NCBI RefSeq assembly: GCF_001956855.1
Contig: NZ_MTHD01000002.1
Coordinates: 803,123-867,122, forward strand
Direction: 5' to 3'
From: Azonexus hydrophilus
Lineage (GTDB): Bacteria; Pseudomonadota; Gammaproteobacteria; Burkholderiales; Rhodocyclaceae
DNA length: 64,000 nucleotides
The translations under genes and the position numbers were made by a program. The notes below the pieces were generated by a model. It was given only the letters and a program-made list of their open reading frames with translations. It was not told the origin of the DNA and did not search any database. Positions 1 to 8,160 of this stretch are shown piece after piece (the first letter of the stretch is position 1; every line of letters starts with the position of its first letter).

Positions 1-137
1 ACCATAGCAGTGGCCGGCGCGGCGGTTTGGCCGGCCTTCCAAACACCGAGTCCGACAACCAGCGCGATCACGCCGAAAATCACACCGGCGAGAACGCCGA
101 AGACCACACCCTGAGTTTCGTTTTCGTCTTGAGACAT
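1..137 (-). CDS. N-terminal part of an unidentified membrane-anchored protein (runs off the window)
   Basis: The minus strand opens with ATG at 137 and stays open to the window edge (about 45 codons). The product starts with an acidic, polar stretch (MSQDENETQG), followed by one strongly hydrophobic helix (VVFGVLAGVIFGVIALVVGL) and then an Ala/Pro-rich segment. This looks like a single N-terminal membrane anchor with a linker to a periplasmic domain, as in many OmpA-type envelope proteins of this group. The C-terminal domain lies outside the window, so the family cannot be named. Confidence 0.6.
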   Translation of the reverse strand, partial: MSQDENETQGVVFGVLAGVIFGVIALVVGLGVWKAGQTAAPATAM

Positions 138-184
138 GCTGATTGACCTCGTTAGGAAAGAATGGAAAAAATCACTCCGGCATT

Positions 185-736
185 CTACCCAGCTTGTGCG
201 CTCAACAGTGTTTCAGGTGTCAGCTGAATCGACTGTTCGCCACCGGCCAGCCAGATCGTGCCTTCCTGGATGGTGCAGGAGAGTTTCATCGAGCGCTCGG
301 CCAGTCGCCCCAGCGCCTGCGTTTCCTCGGCCGTCAGGCGCAGCACGGTGAGATTGGAAAAGCGCGCGAGCAGCGGCGCAACCTGCTGCCACCAGACATC
401 GACCGAACGTGCGCCGTAGCTGAGCACGACCGCCCGGTCGGCCTTGTTGCAGCCCTTGCGGATGCGGCTTTCATCGGGCTGCCCGACTTCGATCCAGGTG
501 CGCAGCACGCCGGACGGATCGACTTCCTGCAGCGCGCAGTCATCGTCGCTCGACAGGCCCTTGCTGAAAGCGAGATCCGGCCCGGCGTACAGCGCAAAGG
601 CGAGGATCCGCACCATCATCCGCTCATCGGTTTCCGACGGATGACGGGCGACGGTAAATGCGTATTCGGCGAAATGCCCGCGATCAAGATCGGAGACCTG
701 AAGTTCGGCCTTGAAGACCGTTGATTTGAGCGCCAT
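185..736 (-). CDS. YaeQ family protein
   Basis: This 183-residue protein has the usual YaeQ length and pattern: an N-terminal MALKSTVFKAELQVSDLDRG, a central WIEVGQPDESRIRKGC stretch, then a VVLSYG segment. YaeQ proteins have a PD-(D/E)xK nuclease-like fold. The E of WIEVGQP and the downstream Lys/Arg sit in the characteristic position, but activity is not established for the family. It is a cytosolic single gene, convergent with nothing obvious and divergent from the DUF3617 gene at 827. The ATG at 736 is the natural start. Confidence 0.85.
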   Translation of the reverse strand: MALKSTVFKAELQVSDLDRGHFAEYAFTVARHPSETDERMMVRILAFALYAGPDLAFSKGLSSDDDCALQEVDPSGVLRTWIEVGQPDESRIRKGCNKADRAVVLSYGARSVDVWWQQVAPLLARFSNLTVLRLTAEETQALGRLAERSMKLSCTIQEGTIWLAGGEQSIQLTPETLLSAQAG

Positions 737-826
737 GACCAGCCCCGGAAAAAGGCGCGATTATCCCATGACGCCTCCGCCAAAGCAGACTACGATAAGT
801 GCTGTTAACCGACCGGAGACGCCGCC

Positions 827-1378
827 ATGAACACCTCCCGCATCGCCTTGTGCCTGCTCGCCGCCAGCATCGCCTCGACCGTCGGGGCCGCCGACCTGCC
901 CAAACGCAAATCCGGTCTCTGGGAAATCCGCACGCAGATGTCCGGCATGCCTGCCGGCATGCCGGGCCAGGGACCGATCCAGATGTGCATCGACCAGAAC
1001 AGCGACAACATGACGCAGGATTCGTCCGCCCCCGGCGAAAAACCGGACTGCCCGGTGATGCAGGTCAAACCCGGCATCGGCAAGATGACCATCCATTCGG
1101 TCTGCCGCCACAACGGCACGACGGCGACGACCGATGCCGAGATCACTGGCGACTTCAACCGCAGTTACCGCAGCGACATGATCACCCGCTTCAGCCCGCC
1201 GCAGGACGGCATGAAGGAAATGAAGATGGTCCAGGAAGCACGCTGGCTCGGCCCCTGCCAGCCGGGCCAGAAAGCCGGCGACATCATCATGCCGGGCATG
1301 GGCAAGTACAACATGCAGGAAATGATGAAGGACCCGCAGATGCGCGAGCTGATGAAACGTCAGCAACAGGCGCGCTGA
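827..1378 (+). CDS. DUF3617 domain-containing exported protein
   Basis: A 183-residue protein with a clear signal peptide (MNTSRIALCLLAASIASTVGAA) followed by the DUF3617 pattern: LPKRKSGLWEIRTQMSG near the mature N-terminus, MCIDQ, and paired cysteines (C about 51, 69, 87, 146). It is Met/Gly-rich around residues 38-48. DUF3617 proteins are periplasmic and of unknown function. The end is Gln/Arg-rich and ends just before a small Cys-rich ORF at 1390, which may be co-transcribed. Confidence 0.8.
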   Translation: MNTSRIALCLLAASIASTVGAADLPKRKSGLWEIRTQMSGMPAGMPGQGPIQMCIDQNSDNMTQDSSAPGEKPDCPVMQVKPGIGKMTIHSVCRHNGTTATTDAEITGDFNRSYRSDMITRFSPPQDGMKEMKMVQEARWLGPCQPGQKAGDIIMPGMGKYNMQEMMKDPQMRELMKRQQQAR

Positions 1379-1389
1379 ACCGGCAAAAG

Positions 1390-1593
1390 ATGCTGTTCCA
1401 GGCCGTCGACCGCAAGCGTTGCGCCAGTTGCCAGCGCTGGTCCGGCCCGCGCCAGCCCGGCGATACGCCGGAAACGGTGCAGATCGAAGCGGAAACGGTC
1501 ACCGGCCTGTGCGAAGGCGGCGGCTGGCACGGCTCGGAACGCCGCGCCCGCTCGGCCTGCGGTCACTGGCTGCGCTGGCAGGAACTTAGCTGA
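1390..1593 (+). CDS. Small Cys-rich conserved-looking protein (67 aa)
   Basis: ATG at 1390 opens a 67-residue frame 11 bases after the DUF3617 stop. It contains CASC near residue 12, then a single Cys in LCEGGGWHG and another in SACGHW. The C-x2-C plus later Cys/His pairs suggest a small zinc-ribbon-like or metal-binding fold. Its stop overlaps the 3' end of the convergent HDOD gene by 8 bases. I do not recognise a named family. Codon use matches neighbours and the frame is closed at a sensible place, which supports a real gene. Confidence 0.55.
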   Translation: MLFQAVDRKRCASCQRWSGPRQPGDTPETVQIEAETVTGLCEGGGWHGSERRARSACGHWLRWQELS

Positions 1594-2428
1594 AAATCCG
1601 GGCCAGATAGCGGGCGCGGGCTTCGATCTTGCCGAACAGGTAGTTGAGATCGTCGTTCCAGTCGATCCCCAGCAGATCGCAGGCACTTTCCGAGAGATTG
1701 ACGACCCGTGCCTCGTCTTGGCGCGACAGGTCGAGCGCGTTGGCCAGAACCTCGCCGACGTGGGTCGCGGCAACCAGCTTGTCGGCTGGCGGATGTGCGT
1801 CGTGGTGATGCTGAATCGCTGCCACGACAGAGGTCGGCAGGCGCCAGGCCGTCGCCAGCAGGCGGCCGATGGCGCAATGATCGATACCGAAATGCTTGCG
1901 CTCGGCTTCAAGAATGTCGAGCGTCGGTTCGAGTGACAGGCTCAGGCGCACCATCTGGAATTCCAGCGGATAACAGCGTGCCATCCACAACTGGCCGATG
2001 TCGTGAAGCAGGCCGCAGACCAGTGCGTAATCGGTCGATATCCGGCCGAGACGCGCCAGTTCCTGCGCGGCCACGCCGACGGCCACGCTGTGCTCCCAGA
2101 AGTGACGTCCCATCCGGCTTTCGCTGGAAAAGTTGGCCAGGCTGACGCCGAGCACCGTTTCCCTGACCTTCGACAAGCCGATCAGCGAGACGGCCACCTG
2201 CATGTCGCGCACGTCGCGCTGAGTCCGGCCGGCCATCGCCGCGGCGTTGGCGATCGACAACACGCGGGCGGTGATCACCGGATCGCGTTCGACCAGATGG
2301 ATCAAGGCGCCGAGCGTGGCGTTGTCGTCATCCAGCGTCTGCAGGATGTCGTTGACCACGCTGGGAAAGGCGGGCAACAACGCAGCCCGGTCGACAATCT
2401 CGCTTTCACTCAGGTGCAACGGCATCAC
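1586..2428 (-). CDS. HDOD domain signalling protein
   Basis: A 280-residue protein made almost entirely of an HDOD domain (about residues 15-210): LPAFPSVVNDILQTLDDD, DPVITARVLSIANAA, the ISLIGLSKVRETVLG segment, and an HD-like signature with CGLLHDIGQLWMARCYP and IGRLLATAWRLP. HDOD proteins are non-enzymatic relatives of HD phosphohydrolases that act in signal transduction. The start ATG overlaps the stop of the upstream 108-aa gene (ATGA at 2425-2428), so the two are translationally coupled. Confidence 0.85.
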   Translation of the reverse strand: MMPLHLSESEIVDRAALLPAFPSVVNDILQTLDDDNATLGALIHLVERDPVITARVLSIANAAAMAGRTQRDVRDMQVAVSLIGLSKVRETVLGVSLANFSSESRMGRHFWEHSVAVGVAAQELARLGRISTDYALVCGLLHDIGQLWMARCYPLEFQMVRLSLSLEPTLDILEAERKHFGIDHCAIGRLLATAWRLPTSVVAAIQHHHDAHPPADKLVAATHVGEVLANALDLSRQDEARVVNLSESACDLLGIDWNDDLNYLFGKIEARARYLARIFS

Positions 2429-2751
2429 AGGCTCCGGTAAGCGAGCACGGCGGCGTACAGGCCGGCAATCGCCGGCTTGCTCCGGTCTGCCCGGGAGAAG
2501 ATGGTGTCCAGACGGCTCTGGTGATGGGCGCGCTCGGCTTCACGCGCTTCGTCACTGCGCGGATCGTCTTCAGCGATGCAGGCGAATTCGCCGTGGCGCA
2601 AGGCAATCTGGCGCAGATTTGAGTCGGTCAGGACGTGACCGGCCGGCAGGGTGAAATTGGTCACGCCATGCTCGGCAATGGCCAGCGGCGCACCGAGCAC
2701 CATGCCCTCGACGACCTCTGGTAACGGGAGATAGCGCAGGTGTTGCCTCAT
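2425..2751 (-). CDS. Small protein coupled to HDOD gene
   Basis: A 108-residue cytosolic protein starting MRQHLRYLPLPEVVEGMVLG. The LPLPEVVEGMVLGAPL and PAGHVLTDSNLRQIALRHGE segments resemble the short barrel-like N-terminal domain often placed before HD-GYP or HDOD modules. The usual continuation of such proteins is an HD domain. Here it is a separate polypeptide, with its stop overlapping the HDOD start by 4 bases, so the pair may act as a split two-domain protein. No enzymatic motif is visible. Confidence 0.7.
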   Translation of the reverse strand: MRQHLRYLPLPEVVEGMVLGAPLAIAEHGVTNFTLPAGHVLTDSNLRQIALRHGEFACIAEDDPRSDEAREAERAHHQSRLDTIFSRADRSKPAIAGLYAAVLAYRSL

Positions 2752-2775
2752 GATTCCAGAATACCCATGCTCAGG

Positions 2776-2791
2776 TTGATATTTAAATCAA
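2776..2791. promoter_or_regulatory. Inverted repeat TTGAT-N6-ATCAA in AT-rich divergent region
   Basis: In the only markedly AT-rich stretch of this part (2752-2892), TTGAT and ATCAA form a perfect inverted repeat with a 6-base spacer between the HDOD operon (minus) and the rhodanese gene (plus). An FNR/Anr site would have a 4-base spacer, so this is not a canonical FNR box. A TATAAT -10-like hexamer lies at 2846-2851 ahead of the rhodanese gene. Confidence 0.35.
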
Positions 2792-2892
2792 ATTTTGTAT
2801 TTTTTTAACATCAAGGTCAAGGCAATCCTGCCTTGCGACAAGCTATATAATCAGTCACTGATTTTCATTCGATACCGGATTTGCCAAGCATC

Positions 2893-3336
2893 ATGCGCCA
2901 ATTTCTCATTGCCTCCAGCATAGCCTTCTTTTGCCTGTTCGCCCGCGCCGAAGTGATCGACATCGACAACCGCGAACTCGCCCGCCTGATCCAGGAGGGC
3001 GTACCGGTCATCGATATCCGCCTGCAGTCCGAGTGGGAGCAGACCGGCATCGTCGCCGACAGCCACCTGTTCACCTTCTTCGACGAACGCGGCCGTGCCG
3101 ATCCTGCCGGCTGGCTGGCCAAGGTGAAACCGGTTGCTGGCCCCGGGCAGCCGGTCATCGTCATCTGCCGCACCGGCAACCGGACCAAGGCAGTCAGCCA
3201 GTTCCTGTCGCAGCAGGCCGGCTACAGCAAGGTGTACAACGTGCGCGCCGGCATCATGGGCTGGCTGCGGGCCAGTGGCCCGGCCGTTCCGGCGACGCAA
3301 TCGATCGCCGCCTGCCGGACGGCAAAAACCTGCTGA
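2893..3336 (+). CDS. Periplasmic rhodanese-like domain protein
   Basis: From ATG 2893 (a TTG at 2881 is also in frame but less likely) this is a 147-residue protein. A signal peptide (MRQFLIASSIAFFCLFARA) is followed by a single rhodanese fold: VIDIRLQSEWEQTGI, then the active-site loop CRTGNR with the catalytic Cys at about residue 96, then VYNVRAGIMGW. Length fits single-domain exported sulfurtransferases. Physiological substrate unknown. A TATAAT -10 element lies about 40 bases upstream. Confidence 0.85.
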   Translation: MRQFLIASSIAFFCLFARAEVIDIDNRELARLIQEGVPVIDIRLQSEWEQTGIVADSHLFTFFDERGRADPAGWLAKVKPVAGPGQPVIVICRTGNRTKAVSQFLSQQAGYSKVYNVRAGIMGWLRASGPAVPATQSIAACRTAKTC

Positions 3337-3430
3337 CCGGAAATAACCCTATGCATCCCGTTGTTGTTTTTTCAAACGACTTCGGCGATAGTTGCGCTTC
3401 GCTGATTTTTCACTGTACCCGAGAAACCGC

Positions 3431-3544
3431 ATGAACGCCTTCGACAATTTCCGCTCCGTTGCTGCCCGCGCAGTTTCGCTGCTGGTCGTCGTACGCGTAA
3501 TTAAGGTAGGCGTCGTTACGCACGCGCCGTCGCGGACCGGGTAA
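3431..3544 (+). CDS. ilvBN operon leader peptide (attenuation peptide)
   Basis: ATG 3431 to TAA 3542-3544 encodes 37 residues with a branched-chain cluster: residues 15-29 read VSLLVVVRVIKVGVV, holding eight Val/Leu/Ile control codons in the first ten positions. It is followed after about 30 bases by a strong intrinsic terminator and then ilvB. This is the arrangement of the E. coli ivbL leader, where starved ribosomes stall in the Val/Leu run and prevent terminator formation. The sequence differs from E. coli IvbL, but position, composition and the attenuator all agree. By family precedent Val and Leu (possibly Ile) are the sensed amino acids. Confidence 0.85.
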   Translation: MNAFDNFRSVAARAVSLLVVVRVIKVGVVTHAPSRTG

Positions 3545-3572
3545 GCAGAAGCAGCAGACAGTTTCCCCCAAA

Positions 3573-3604
3573 CCCCGCCGGCGCAACCGGCGGGGTTTTT
3601 GTTT
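3573..3604 (+). terminator. ilvBN attenuator terminator
   Basis: A perfect 9-bp GC stem (CCCCGCCGG / CCGGCGGGG) with a 5-base loop (CGCAA) is followed by five T, one G and three T. It lies between the leader peptide stop (3544) and ilvB (3643), so it would end transcription early unless the ribosome stalls in the leader. Confidence 0.9.
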
Positions 3605-3642
3605 GGACCTCCCGGAATCGCCAGAACCCCAAGGAGCTCCAG

Positions 3643-5325
3643 ATGAACGAAATCCCCACCGAAACCCTGAGCGGCGCACAGATCACCGTGCGCCTGCTCG
3701 AACGCCAGGGCATCACGCTGGTCACCGGCTATCCGGGCGGCGCCATCCTGCCGATTTATGATGCGCTCGGGCAGTCGACCGCAATCCGCCATGTCCTCGC
3801 CCGCCACGAACAGGGCGCTGGTTTCATCGCCCAGGGGATGGCCCGCGCCTCTGGCGAAGTCGCCGTCTGCATGGCCTCCTCCGGCCCCGGCGCGACCAAC
3901 CTGCTGACCGCCATCGCCGATGCCAAGCTCGATTCGATCCCACTGGTGGCGATCACCGGCCAGGTGCCGAAATCGATGATCGGCACCGATGCCTTCCAGG
4001 AAGTCGACACCTACGGCCTGACGATCCCGATCACCAAGCACAACTTCCTCGTTTCCTCGACCGAGGAACTGCTCGAAGTCATCCCGCGCGCCTTTGAAAT
4101 TGCCGCTTCCGGACGTCCCGGGCCGGTGCTGATCGACATCCCGAAGGACGTGCAGAGCCGCGCCATCGACGTCGACGCCTGGCCAGAGCCGGGCCGCCGC
4201 ATCATGCCGGCGCCGGCCGACGGCATGGCGCTGGCCGAAGCGGCCTCGCTGATCGGCGCAGCCAAACGGCCGATCCTTTATCTTGGCGGCGGCGTCATCC
4301 ATGCCGGCGCGTCGAATCTTGCGGTCGACCTCGCCGAAAAGGCAAATTTGCCGACGGTGATGACGCTGATGGCGCTAGGCGCGATGCCGGTCGACCATCC
4401 GCTGTCGATCGGCATGCTCGGCATGCACGGCGCACCCTATACGAACCTGGCGCTCGACGAGTGCGACCTGCTGATCGCCGTCGGCGCCCGCTTCGACGAT
4501 CGTGCCACCGGCAAGGTTGCCGCCTTCTGTCCGCAGGCGCGGATCGTCCACATCGACATCGACCCGGCCGAACTGGACAAGATCAAGACCGCCCACGTCG
4601 GCATCGTTGCCGATGTCGCCGAGGCGCTCGGCCGGCTGCTGCCGCTGGTGCCGGAAAATCCGCGCAAAACCTGGGTTGACCGCATCAATGCGCTGAAGGC
4701 AGCGCATCCGCAACCGCTGCCCGATGTCGACGATCCGCGCTCGCATTTCGGCCTGATCCGCAGCATTGCCGCCTGCCTGGACCGCGACGCGATCATCGCC
4801 ACCGATGTCGGCCAGCACCAGATGTGGGTGGCGCAGGCCTATCCGCTGCGCCGGCCGCGCCAGTGGCTGACTTCCGGCGGCCTCGGGACGATGGGCTTCG
4901 GCGTGCCGGCGGCGATCGGCGCCGCCCTGGCCGAACCGCAGCGCACCGTCGTCTGCTTCACCGGTGACGGTTCGATCCTGATGAACATCCAGGAGCTGGT
5001 CACCGCCGCCGAACAGCGGGTGAACCTGAAGATCGTGCTGATGAACAATGCCGTGCTCGGCCTGGTGCACCAGCAGCAGACGCTGTTTTACGGGGAGCGG
5101 CTGTTTGCCTCGGAGTTCCAGGCGATGCCCGATTTCGTCGGCGTCGCCCGTGCGCTCGGCATTGCTGCGGTCGACCTCGACCAGGCGGCAAATCCCTGCG
5201 CTGCGCTCGCCGAGGCCTTCGCCCGCCCCGGTCCGTGCCTGATCCACGCCGGCATCGATGCCGGACAGAAGGTCTATCCCATGGTGCCACCCGGCGCCGC
5301 CAACCGCGACATGATCGGAGCCTGA
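3643..5325 (+). CDS. ilvB: Acetolactate synthase (AHAS) large subunit
   Basis: This 560-residue ThDP enzyme condenses pyruvate with pyruvate or 2-oxobutyrate in Val/Leu/Ile synthesis. Visible are the N-terminal TPP-binding half with GYPGGAILPIYDAL and the catalytic Glu in HEQGAGFIAQGMA, the central FAD-binding domain, and the C-terminal GDG...NN motif (GDGSILMNIQE through MNN). The HEQGAGFIAQGMAR, LGLVHQQQ and KVYPMVPPGAAN stretches match E. coli IlvB (AHAS I) better than IlvI or IlvG. The leader peptide and IlvN-type small subunit support that assignment. A Shine-Dalgarno AAGGAG sits just ahead of ATG 3643. Confidence 0.95.
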   Translation: MNEIPTETLSGAQITVRLLERQGITLVTGYPGGAILPIYDALGQSTAIRHVLARHEQGAGFIAQGMARASGEVAVCMASSGPGATNLLTAIADAKLDSIPLVAITGQVPKSMIGTDAFQEVDTYGLTIPITKHNFLVSSTEELLEVIPRAFEIAASGRPGPVLIDIPKDVQSRAIDVDAWPEPGRRIMPAPADGMALAEAASLIGAAKRPILYLGGGVIHAGASNLAVDLAEKANLPTVMTLMALGAMPVDHPLSIGMLGMHGAPYTNLALDECDLLIAVGARFDDRATGKVAAFCPQARIVHIDIDPAELDKIKTAHVGIVADVAEALGRLLPLVPENPRKTWVDRINALKAAHPQPLPDVDDPRSHFGLIRSIAACLDRDAIIATDVGQHQMWVAQAYPLRRPRQWLTSGGLGTMGFGVPAAIGAALAEPQRTVVCFTGDGSILMNIQELVTAAEQRVNLKIVLMNNAVLGLVHQQQTLFYGERLFASEFQAMPDFVGVARALGIAAVDLDQAANPCAALAEAFARPGPCLIHAGIDAGQKVYPMVPPGAANRDMIGA

Positions 5326-5327
5326 AC

Positions 5328-5639
5328 ATGAACGCCATCAACCGCAACGAAAACAACGCCCTTGCCCGGGCCGTGCTGGAAATCGACGTCGCCAACCATC
5401 CTGGCGTGATGTCGCATGTCGTCGGCCTGTTCTCGCGCCGTGCCTACAACGTCGAGGGCATCCTTTGCCTGCCGGTCGGCGACGGCAAGGCCAGCCGCAT
5501 CTGGCTGCTGCTCATCGAAGACCAGCGCCTGCCGCAGATGATCCGGCAGGTCGAAAAGCTGGAGGATGTGGCCGCGGTGCGCCGGCATCACGCCGGGCAC
5601 GCGGTGTTCAAGCAATTGGAAAGTTTCTTCAAACCATGA
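5328..5639 (+). CDS. ilvN: Acetolactate synthase small (regulatory) subunit
   Basis: A 103-residue single ACT-domain protein starting two bases after the ilvB stop. It has NHPGVMSHVVGLFSRRAYNV, EGILCLPVGDGKASRIWLL and DQRLPQMIRQVEKLEDV, close to E. coli IlvN, which is also short because it lacks the extra C-terminal domain of IlvH. The ACT domain would bind valine and give feedback inhibition of IlvB. The gene ends at an intrinsic terminator. Confidence 0.95.
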   Translation: MNAINRNENNALARAVLEIDVANHPGVMSHVVGLFSRRAYNVEGILCLPVGDGKASRIWLLLIEDQRLPQMIRQVEKLEDVAAVRRHHAGHAVFKQLESFFKP

Positions 5640-5640
5640 A

Positions 5641-5668
5641 AAAACCCGGCTTCGGCCGGGTTTTTTTT
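5641..5668. terminator. Bidirectional terminator between ilvN and the CZB chemoreceptor gene
   Basis: CCCGGC-TTCG-GCCGGG with a UUCG-type tetraloop is flanked by A4 on the left and T8 on the right. It can terminate ilvN on the plus strand and the convergent chemoreceptor on the minus strand. The T-run reaches the minus-strand stop codon at 5668. Confidence 0.9.
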
Positions 5669-6789
5669 CAGTGGCTGATGCACAGCACCGCCGGGTCCCT
5701 GTCGGCGACCTCGGCCATGCGCTGCAGGTTGTCGAGTACGCGGAAACTGGATTGTTCCATCGCCTCGACATGCTTCAGCATCAGCGTGCTGTCGCCGGCC
5801 AGACGGGCCCGCAACGCTTCGATGCCGAAGCGGTGCACGTCGACGTGCGGCGCTTCGATTTCGCGATAGCCGTCGAGCTTACTGAAGCATTCACGCCCCT
5901 CGCCCTCGTAGTACCACTTGCCCAGACGGCAGCCGGTATGCGAGGCGACCTGGTCGGGATTCACCTGCTCCAGGCCGAACAGGCCGAGATAGATGCGGAA
6001 CTTGAACACCAGGTGGTCCACCTTGGCGACTTCGACGAAGCTCTTCAGCGAACTGCCGGCGATGACGCCTTCCATCTTGCGCGAGAGCTCGATCAGCCGG
6101 TTCATGTCTTCGGTGGCGTGCTTGCCGCGCTCGCTGTGTTCGTTCGCCATCTGCGCCAGGGACTCCATCGCTTCCCGGGCTTGCGAGGAGTCGTCGCGAA
6201 TACTCGTAACCAGGCCGTCGATCTCCTGGGTCGCCTTGGCCGTGCGCTCGGCCAGCTTGCGCACCTCGTCGGCGACGACGGCAAAGCCGCGCCCCGCCTC
6301 GCCGGCCCGCGCGGCCTCGATGGCGGCGTTAAGCGCCAGCAGATTGGTCTGGTCGGCGATCTCGTGAATCAACTGGACGATGGCACCGATTTCGGTCGCC
6401 TGATGCGCCAGTGCATCAACATCGCGGGCGGCCCTGGCCGAGCCTTCAGCCAGCCGGTGCAGGTTGGCGGCAATCTCGGTGGTCGTCTGACCGCTGCTGG
6501 CCGATACCTGGGCCGCCTCGACTGCCTGCTGTTTTTCGTCCTTCAGCAGGTTGGCCATATTGCCCAGACTGGCTTGCGAACTACCGAGCGACTGGCTGAA
6601 CAAAGCCAGGTTACTCAGGATGGCGCGCAGATTGTCGCACTCCATTTCTTTCTGCTGCCGCTCTTCAGCCTGTGCGGCCAGTGCCTGCTGCAATGCCGCA
6701 ACTTCTACTGCCAGCACCTCTTCACGACGTGCGCCTTCGCTCAGTGCGCGTTCAAGCGCACCAAGCCTTTCCTTGTTGTTCCAGAACAT
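5668..6789 (-). CDS. Soluble methyl-accepting chemotaxis protein with C-terminal CZB domain
   Basis: From ATG 6789 (good GAGG ribosome site; a GTG at 6801 is the alternative) this is a 373-residue protein with no membrane segment. Order: N-terminal coiled coil ([16 protein letters not shown]...), the MCP signalling hairpin with [38 protein letters not shown], and a C-terminal chemoreceptor zinc-binding (CZB) domain with the [12 protein letters not shown] motif and surrounding His. CZB domains bind zinc and in characterised receptors respond to zinc or hypochlorous acid. Cytoplasmic sensing is therefore likely. It lies downstream of the nap block but is separated from it. Confidence 0.9.
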   Translation of the reverse strand: MFWNNKERLGALERALSEGARREEVLAVEVAALQQALAAQAEERQQKEMECDNLRAILSNLALFSQSLGSSQASLGNMANLLKDEKQQAVEAAQVSASSGQTTTEIAANLHRLAEGSARAARDVDALAHQATEIGAIVQLIHEIADQTNLLALNAAIEAARAGEAGRGFAVVADEVRKLAERTAKATQEIDGLVTSIRDDSSQAREAMESLAQMANEHSERGKHATEDMNRLIELSRKMEGVIAGSSLKSFVEVAKVDHLVFKFRIYLGLFGLEQVNPDQVASHTGCRLGKWYYEGEGRECFSKLDGYREIEAPHVDVHRFGIEALRARLAGDSTLMLKHVEAMEQSSFRVLDNLQRMAEVADRDPAVLCISH

Positions 6790-6948
6790 GCCTACCCTCA
6801 CCCGCGATGCGGCGCCATGCCGGCGCCTTGTTTATTGTTTTTTGCTCCAAAACCGTATGATCGGTTTCGGGCGCGGCAATCTTACTACAGGCAGGCTTCA
6901 ATACCCATGACAGGGCCGCGGTTTTATTCAACCGGGCCCCACCTGGTT

Positions 6949-7554
6949 TCATTCCTCGTCTTCGGGCTCTTCGTATTCTTTCGGCAACTGGTGGGCGATT
7001 CCCTTGTGGCAATCGATGCAGGTCTTGCCATCGGCCTTGGCTGCCATGTGCTTCTTGTACGGCGTCTTACGCTGCAACTCCTCGCTCATCGCCTCGAAGC
7101 TGTGGCAGTTCCTGCACTCGCGGGAGTCACTGGCCTTCATCCGCGCCCATTCGCGGGTCGCCATTTCCATCCGATGGCCCTCGAATTTTTCCCGGGTGTC
7201 GATGACGCCGGTGATCTTGCCCCAGACTTCCTTGCTCGCCTGGATCTTGCGAATGATCTTGTGGCTCCAGTCCTTCGGCACGTGACAGTCGGAGCAGACC
7301 GCCTGGACGCCGGTGCGGTTGCTGTAGTGGATGGTTTCCTTGTATTCCTTGTAAACGTTGTCGCGCATCTCGTGACAACCGATACAGAAAGTCATCGTGT
7401 TGGTCGCTTCCATCCCGGTGTTGAAACCACCCCAGAACAGGATCCCGGAAACGAAACCGACCGACAGCAAGGTCAGCAGCGAATAGCGCACGCTCGGTCT
7501 GACGAGTACGCTCCAGCAGCGACGCAAGCCGCTTTTTCCTTCATTGTTCATCAT
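6949..7554 (-). CDS. NapC/NirT family tetraheme cytochrome c (second copy)
   Basis: A 201-residue membrane-anchored quinol dehydrogenase. One N-terminal helix (about residues 22-44) is followed by four CxxCH heme sites: CIGCH, CSDCH, CRNCH and CIDCH. Family members oxidise quinol and pass electrons to periplasmic reductases. It is a clear paralog of the NapC at 8161-8796 (both carry WGKITG, MATREW and a CHEM motif) and is separated from it by a small cytochrome c gene. The tail is very acidic (EYEEPEDEE). Its reductase partner is unknown; it may broaden electron supply to NapAB or serve another acceptor. Confidence 0.9.
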   Translation of the reverse strand: MMNNEGKSGLRRCWSVLVRPSVRYSLLTLLSVGFVSGILFWGGFNTGMEATNTMTFCIGCHEMRDNVYKEYKETIHYSNRTGVQAVCSDCHVPKDWSHKIIRKIQASKEVWGKITGVIDTREKFEGHRMEMATREWARMKASDSRECRNCHSFEAMSEELQRKTPYKKHMAAKADGKTCIDCHKGIAHQLPKEYEEPEDEE

Positions 7555-7574
7555 TGCCCCCCAGGCATCGTGAG

Positions 7575-7593
7575 CGCCCCGCCCGGCGGGGCG
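7575..7593. other. GC hairpin in the cytochrome intergenic region
   Basis: CGCCCCGC-CCG-GCGGGGCG is a perfect 8-bp stem in the short gap between the cytochrome c gene and the second napC-type gene. There is no T-run on either strand, so it is more likely an RNA-stability or processing structure in a polycistronic message than a terminator. Confidence 0.4.
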
Positions 7594-7600
7594 ACGCGGC

Positions 7601-7957
7601 TTACAGCGTCAGGATGTACTGCACCAGGTTCTTGATCTGGGCCACATCCTTGGCCGGGGATGTCTTGACGACCTTGTGCTGTTCTTCAGTGCCGTCGGAA
7701 AGCTTGACCGTCGGACCAGTCGACAGGTGCGTGACCAGTTTATCCTCACCGTCGGCCTTGCCCTTGTACTTGGCGGCCACCTTGTTGAAGCCGGGGCCAT
7801 CCTTATCCTTCGCCATGCCGTGGCACTGCGTGCACTTGTTCTGCTTCATCAGGTCCTTGGCGGCATCGACGTCAAGCGCCAGGGCGCCACCGGAGAGCAT
7901 GGCAGCGGCGATGCCGGCCACCAGGGTGGAGGTGAATGTCTTCAACGGCTGTTTCAT
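7601..7957 (-). CDS. Class I cytochrome c, small monoheme
   Basis: From ATG 7957 this is a 118-residue protein with a cleavable signal peptide (MKQPLKTFTSTLVAGIAAAM, ending near ALA), one heme site CTQCH, and a Met-containing C-terminal half as expected for the distal ligand. This is the c-551/c-553 type of periplasmic electron carrier. The reading frame extends upstream to 8059, but the signal peptide and spacing favour 7957. Placed between two NapC-type genes, it probably shuttles electrons in the nitrate or an associated branch; the exact partner is inferred. Confidence 0.85.
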   Translation of the reverse strand: MKQPLKTFTSTLVAGIAAAMLSGGALALDVDAAKDLMKQNKCTQCHGMAKDKDGPGFNKVAAKYKGKADGEDKLVTHLSTGPTVKLSDGTEEQHKVVKTSPAKDVAQIKNLVQYILTL

Positions 7958-8100
7958 GTGTGGTCTCCCAGAATATTGCTTGCTAACAAGGTCACTGCTC
8001 AGGTTCCGGGCACCATTTTCCGTACCCTGACTGGGGAATTCCTTGATCTGTGTCGCCAATCGCCGGCCAACAGCAAAATAAACCGGGAAATTTCACCGCC

Positions 8101-8140
8101 CAAAAGCAGAACCGCCAGGCAATCTGCATTACCTGGCGGT
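8101..8140 (-). terminator. Possible terminator after napC
   Basis: A 9-bp stem (ACCGCCAGG / CCTGGCGGT, 12-base loop) lies 20 bases after the napC stop. On the minus strand it is followed by TCTGCTTTT, a weak U-tract. It could end or attenuate the nap transcript before the cytochrome c gene, which would then need its own promoter in 7958-8100. Confidence 0.5.
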
Positions 8141-8160
8141 CCGAGGAGTGATGGAAAGGC

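Noticed and set aside
799..1593. One long plus-strand frame of 264 codons
   Set aside because: It overlaps the well-supported DUF3617 gene in another frame; only its last part from 1390 looks coding.
2776..2791. FNR/Anr box
   Set aside because: Half-sites are right but the spacer is 6 rather than 4 bases; listed only as an inverted repeat.
7575..7593. GC hairpin as an intrinsic terminator
   Set aside because: No U-tract on either strand; kept only as a structure.
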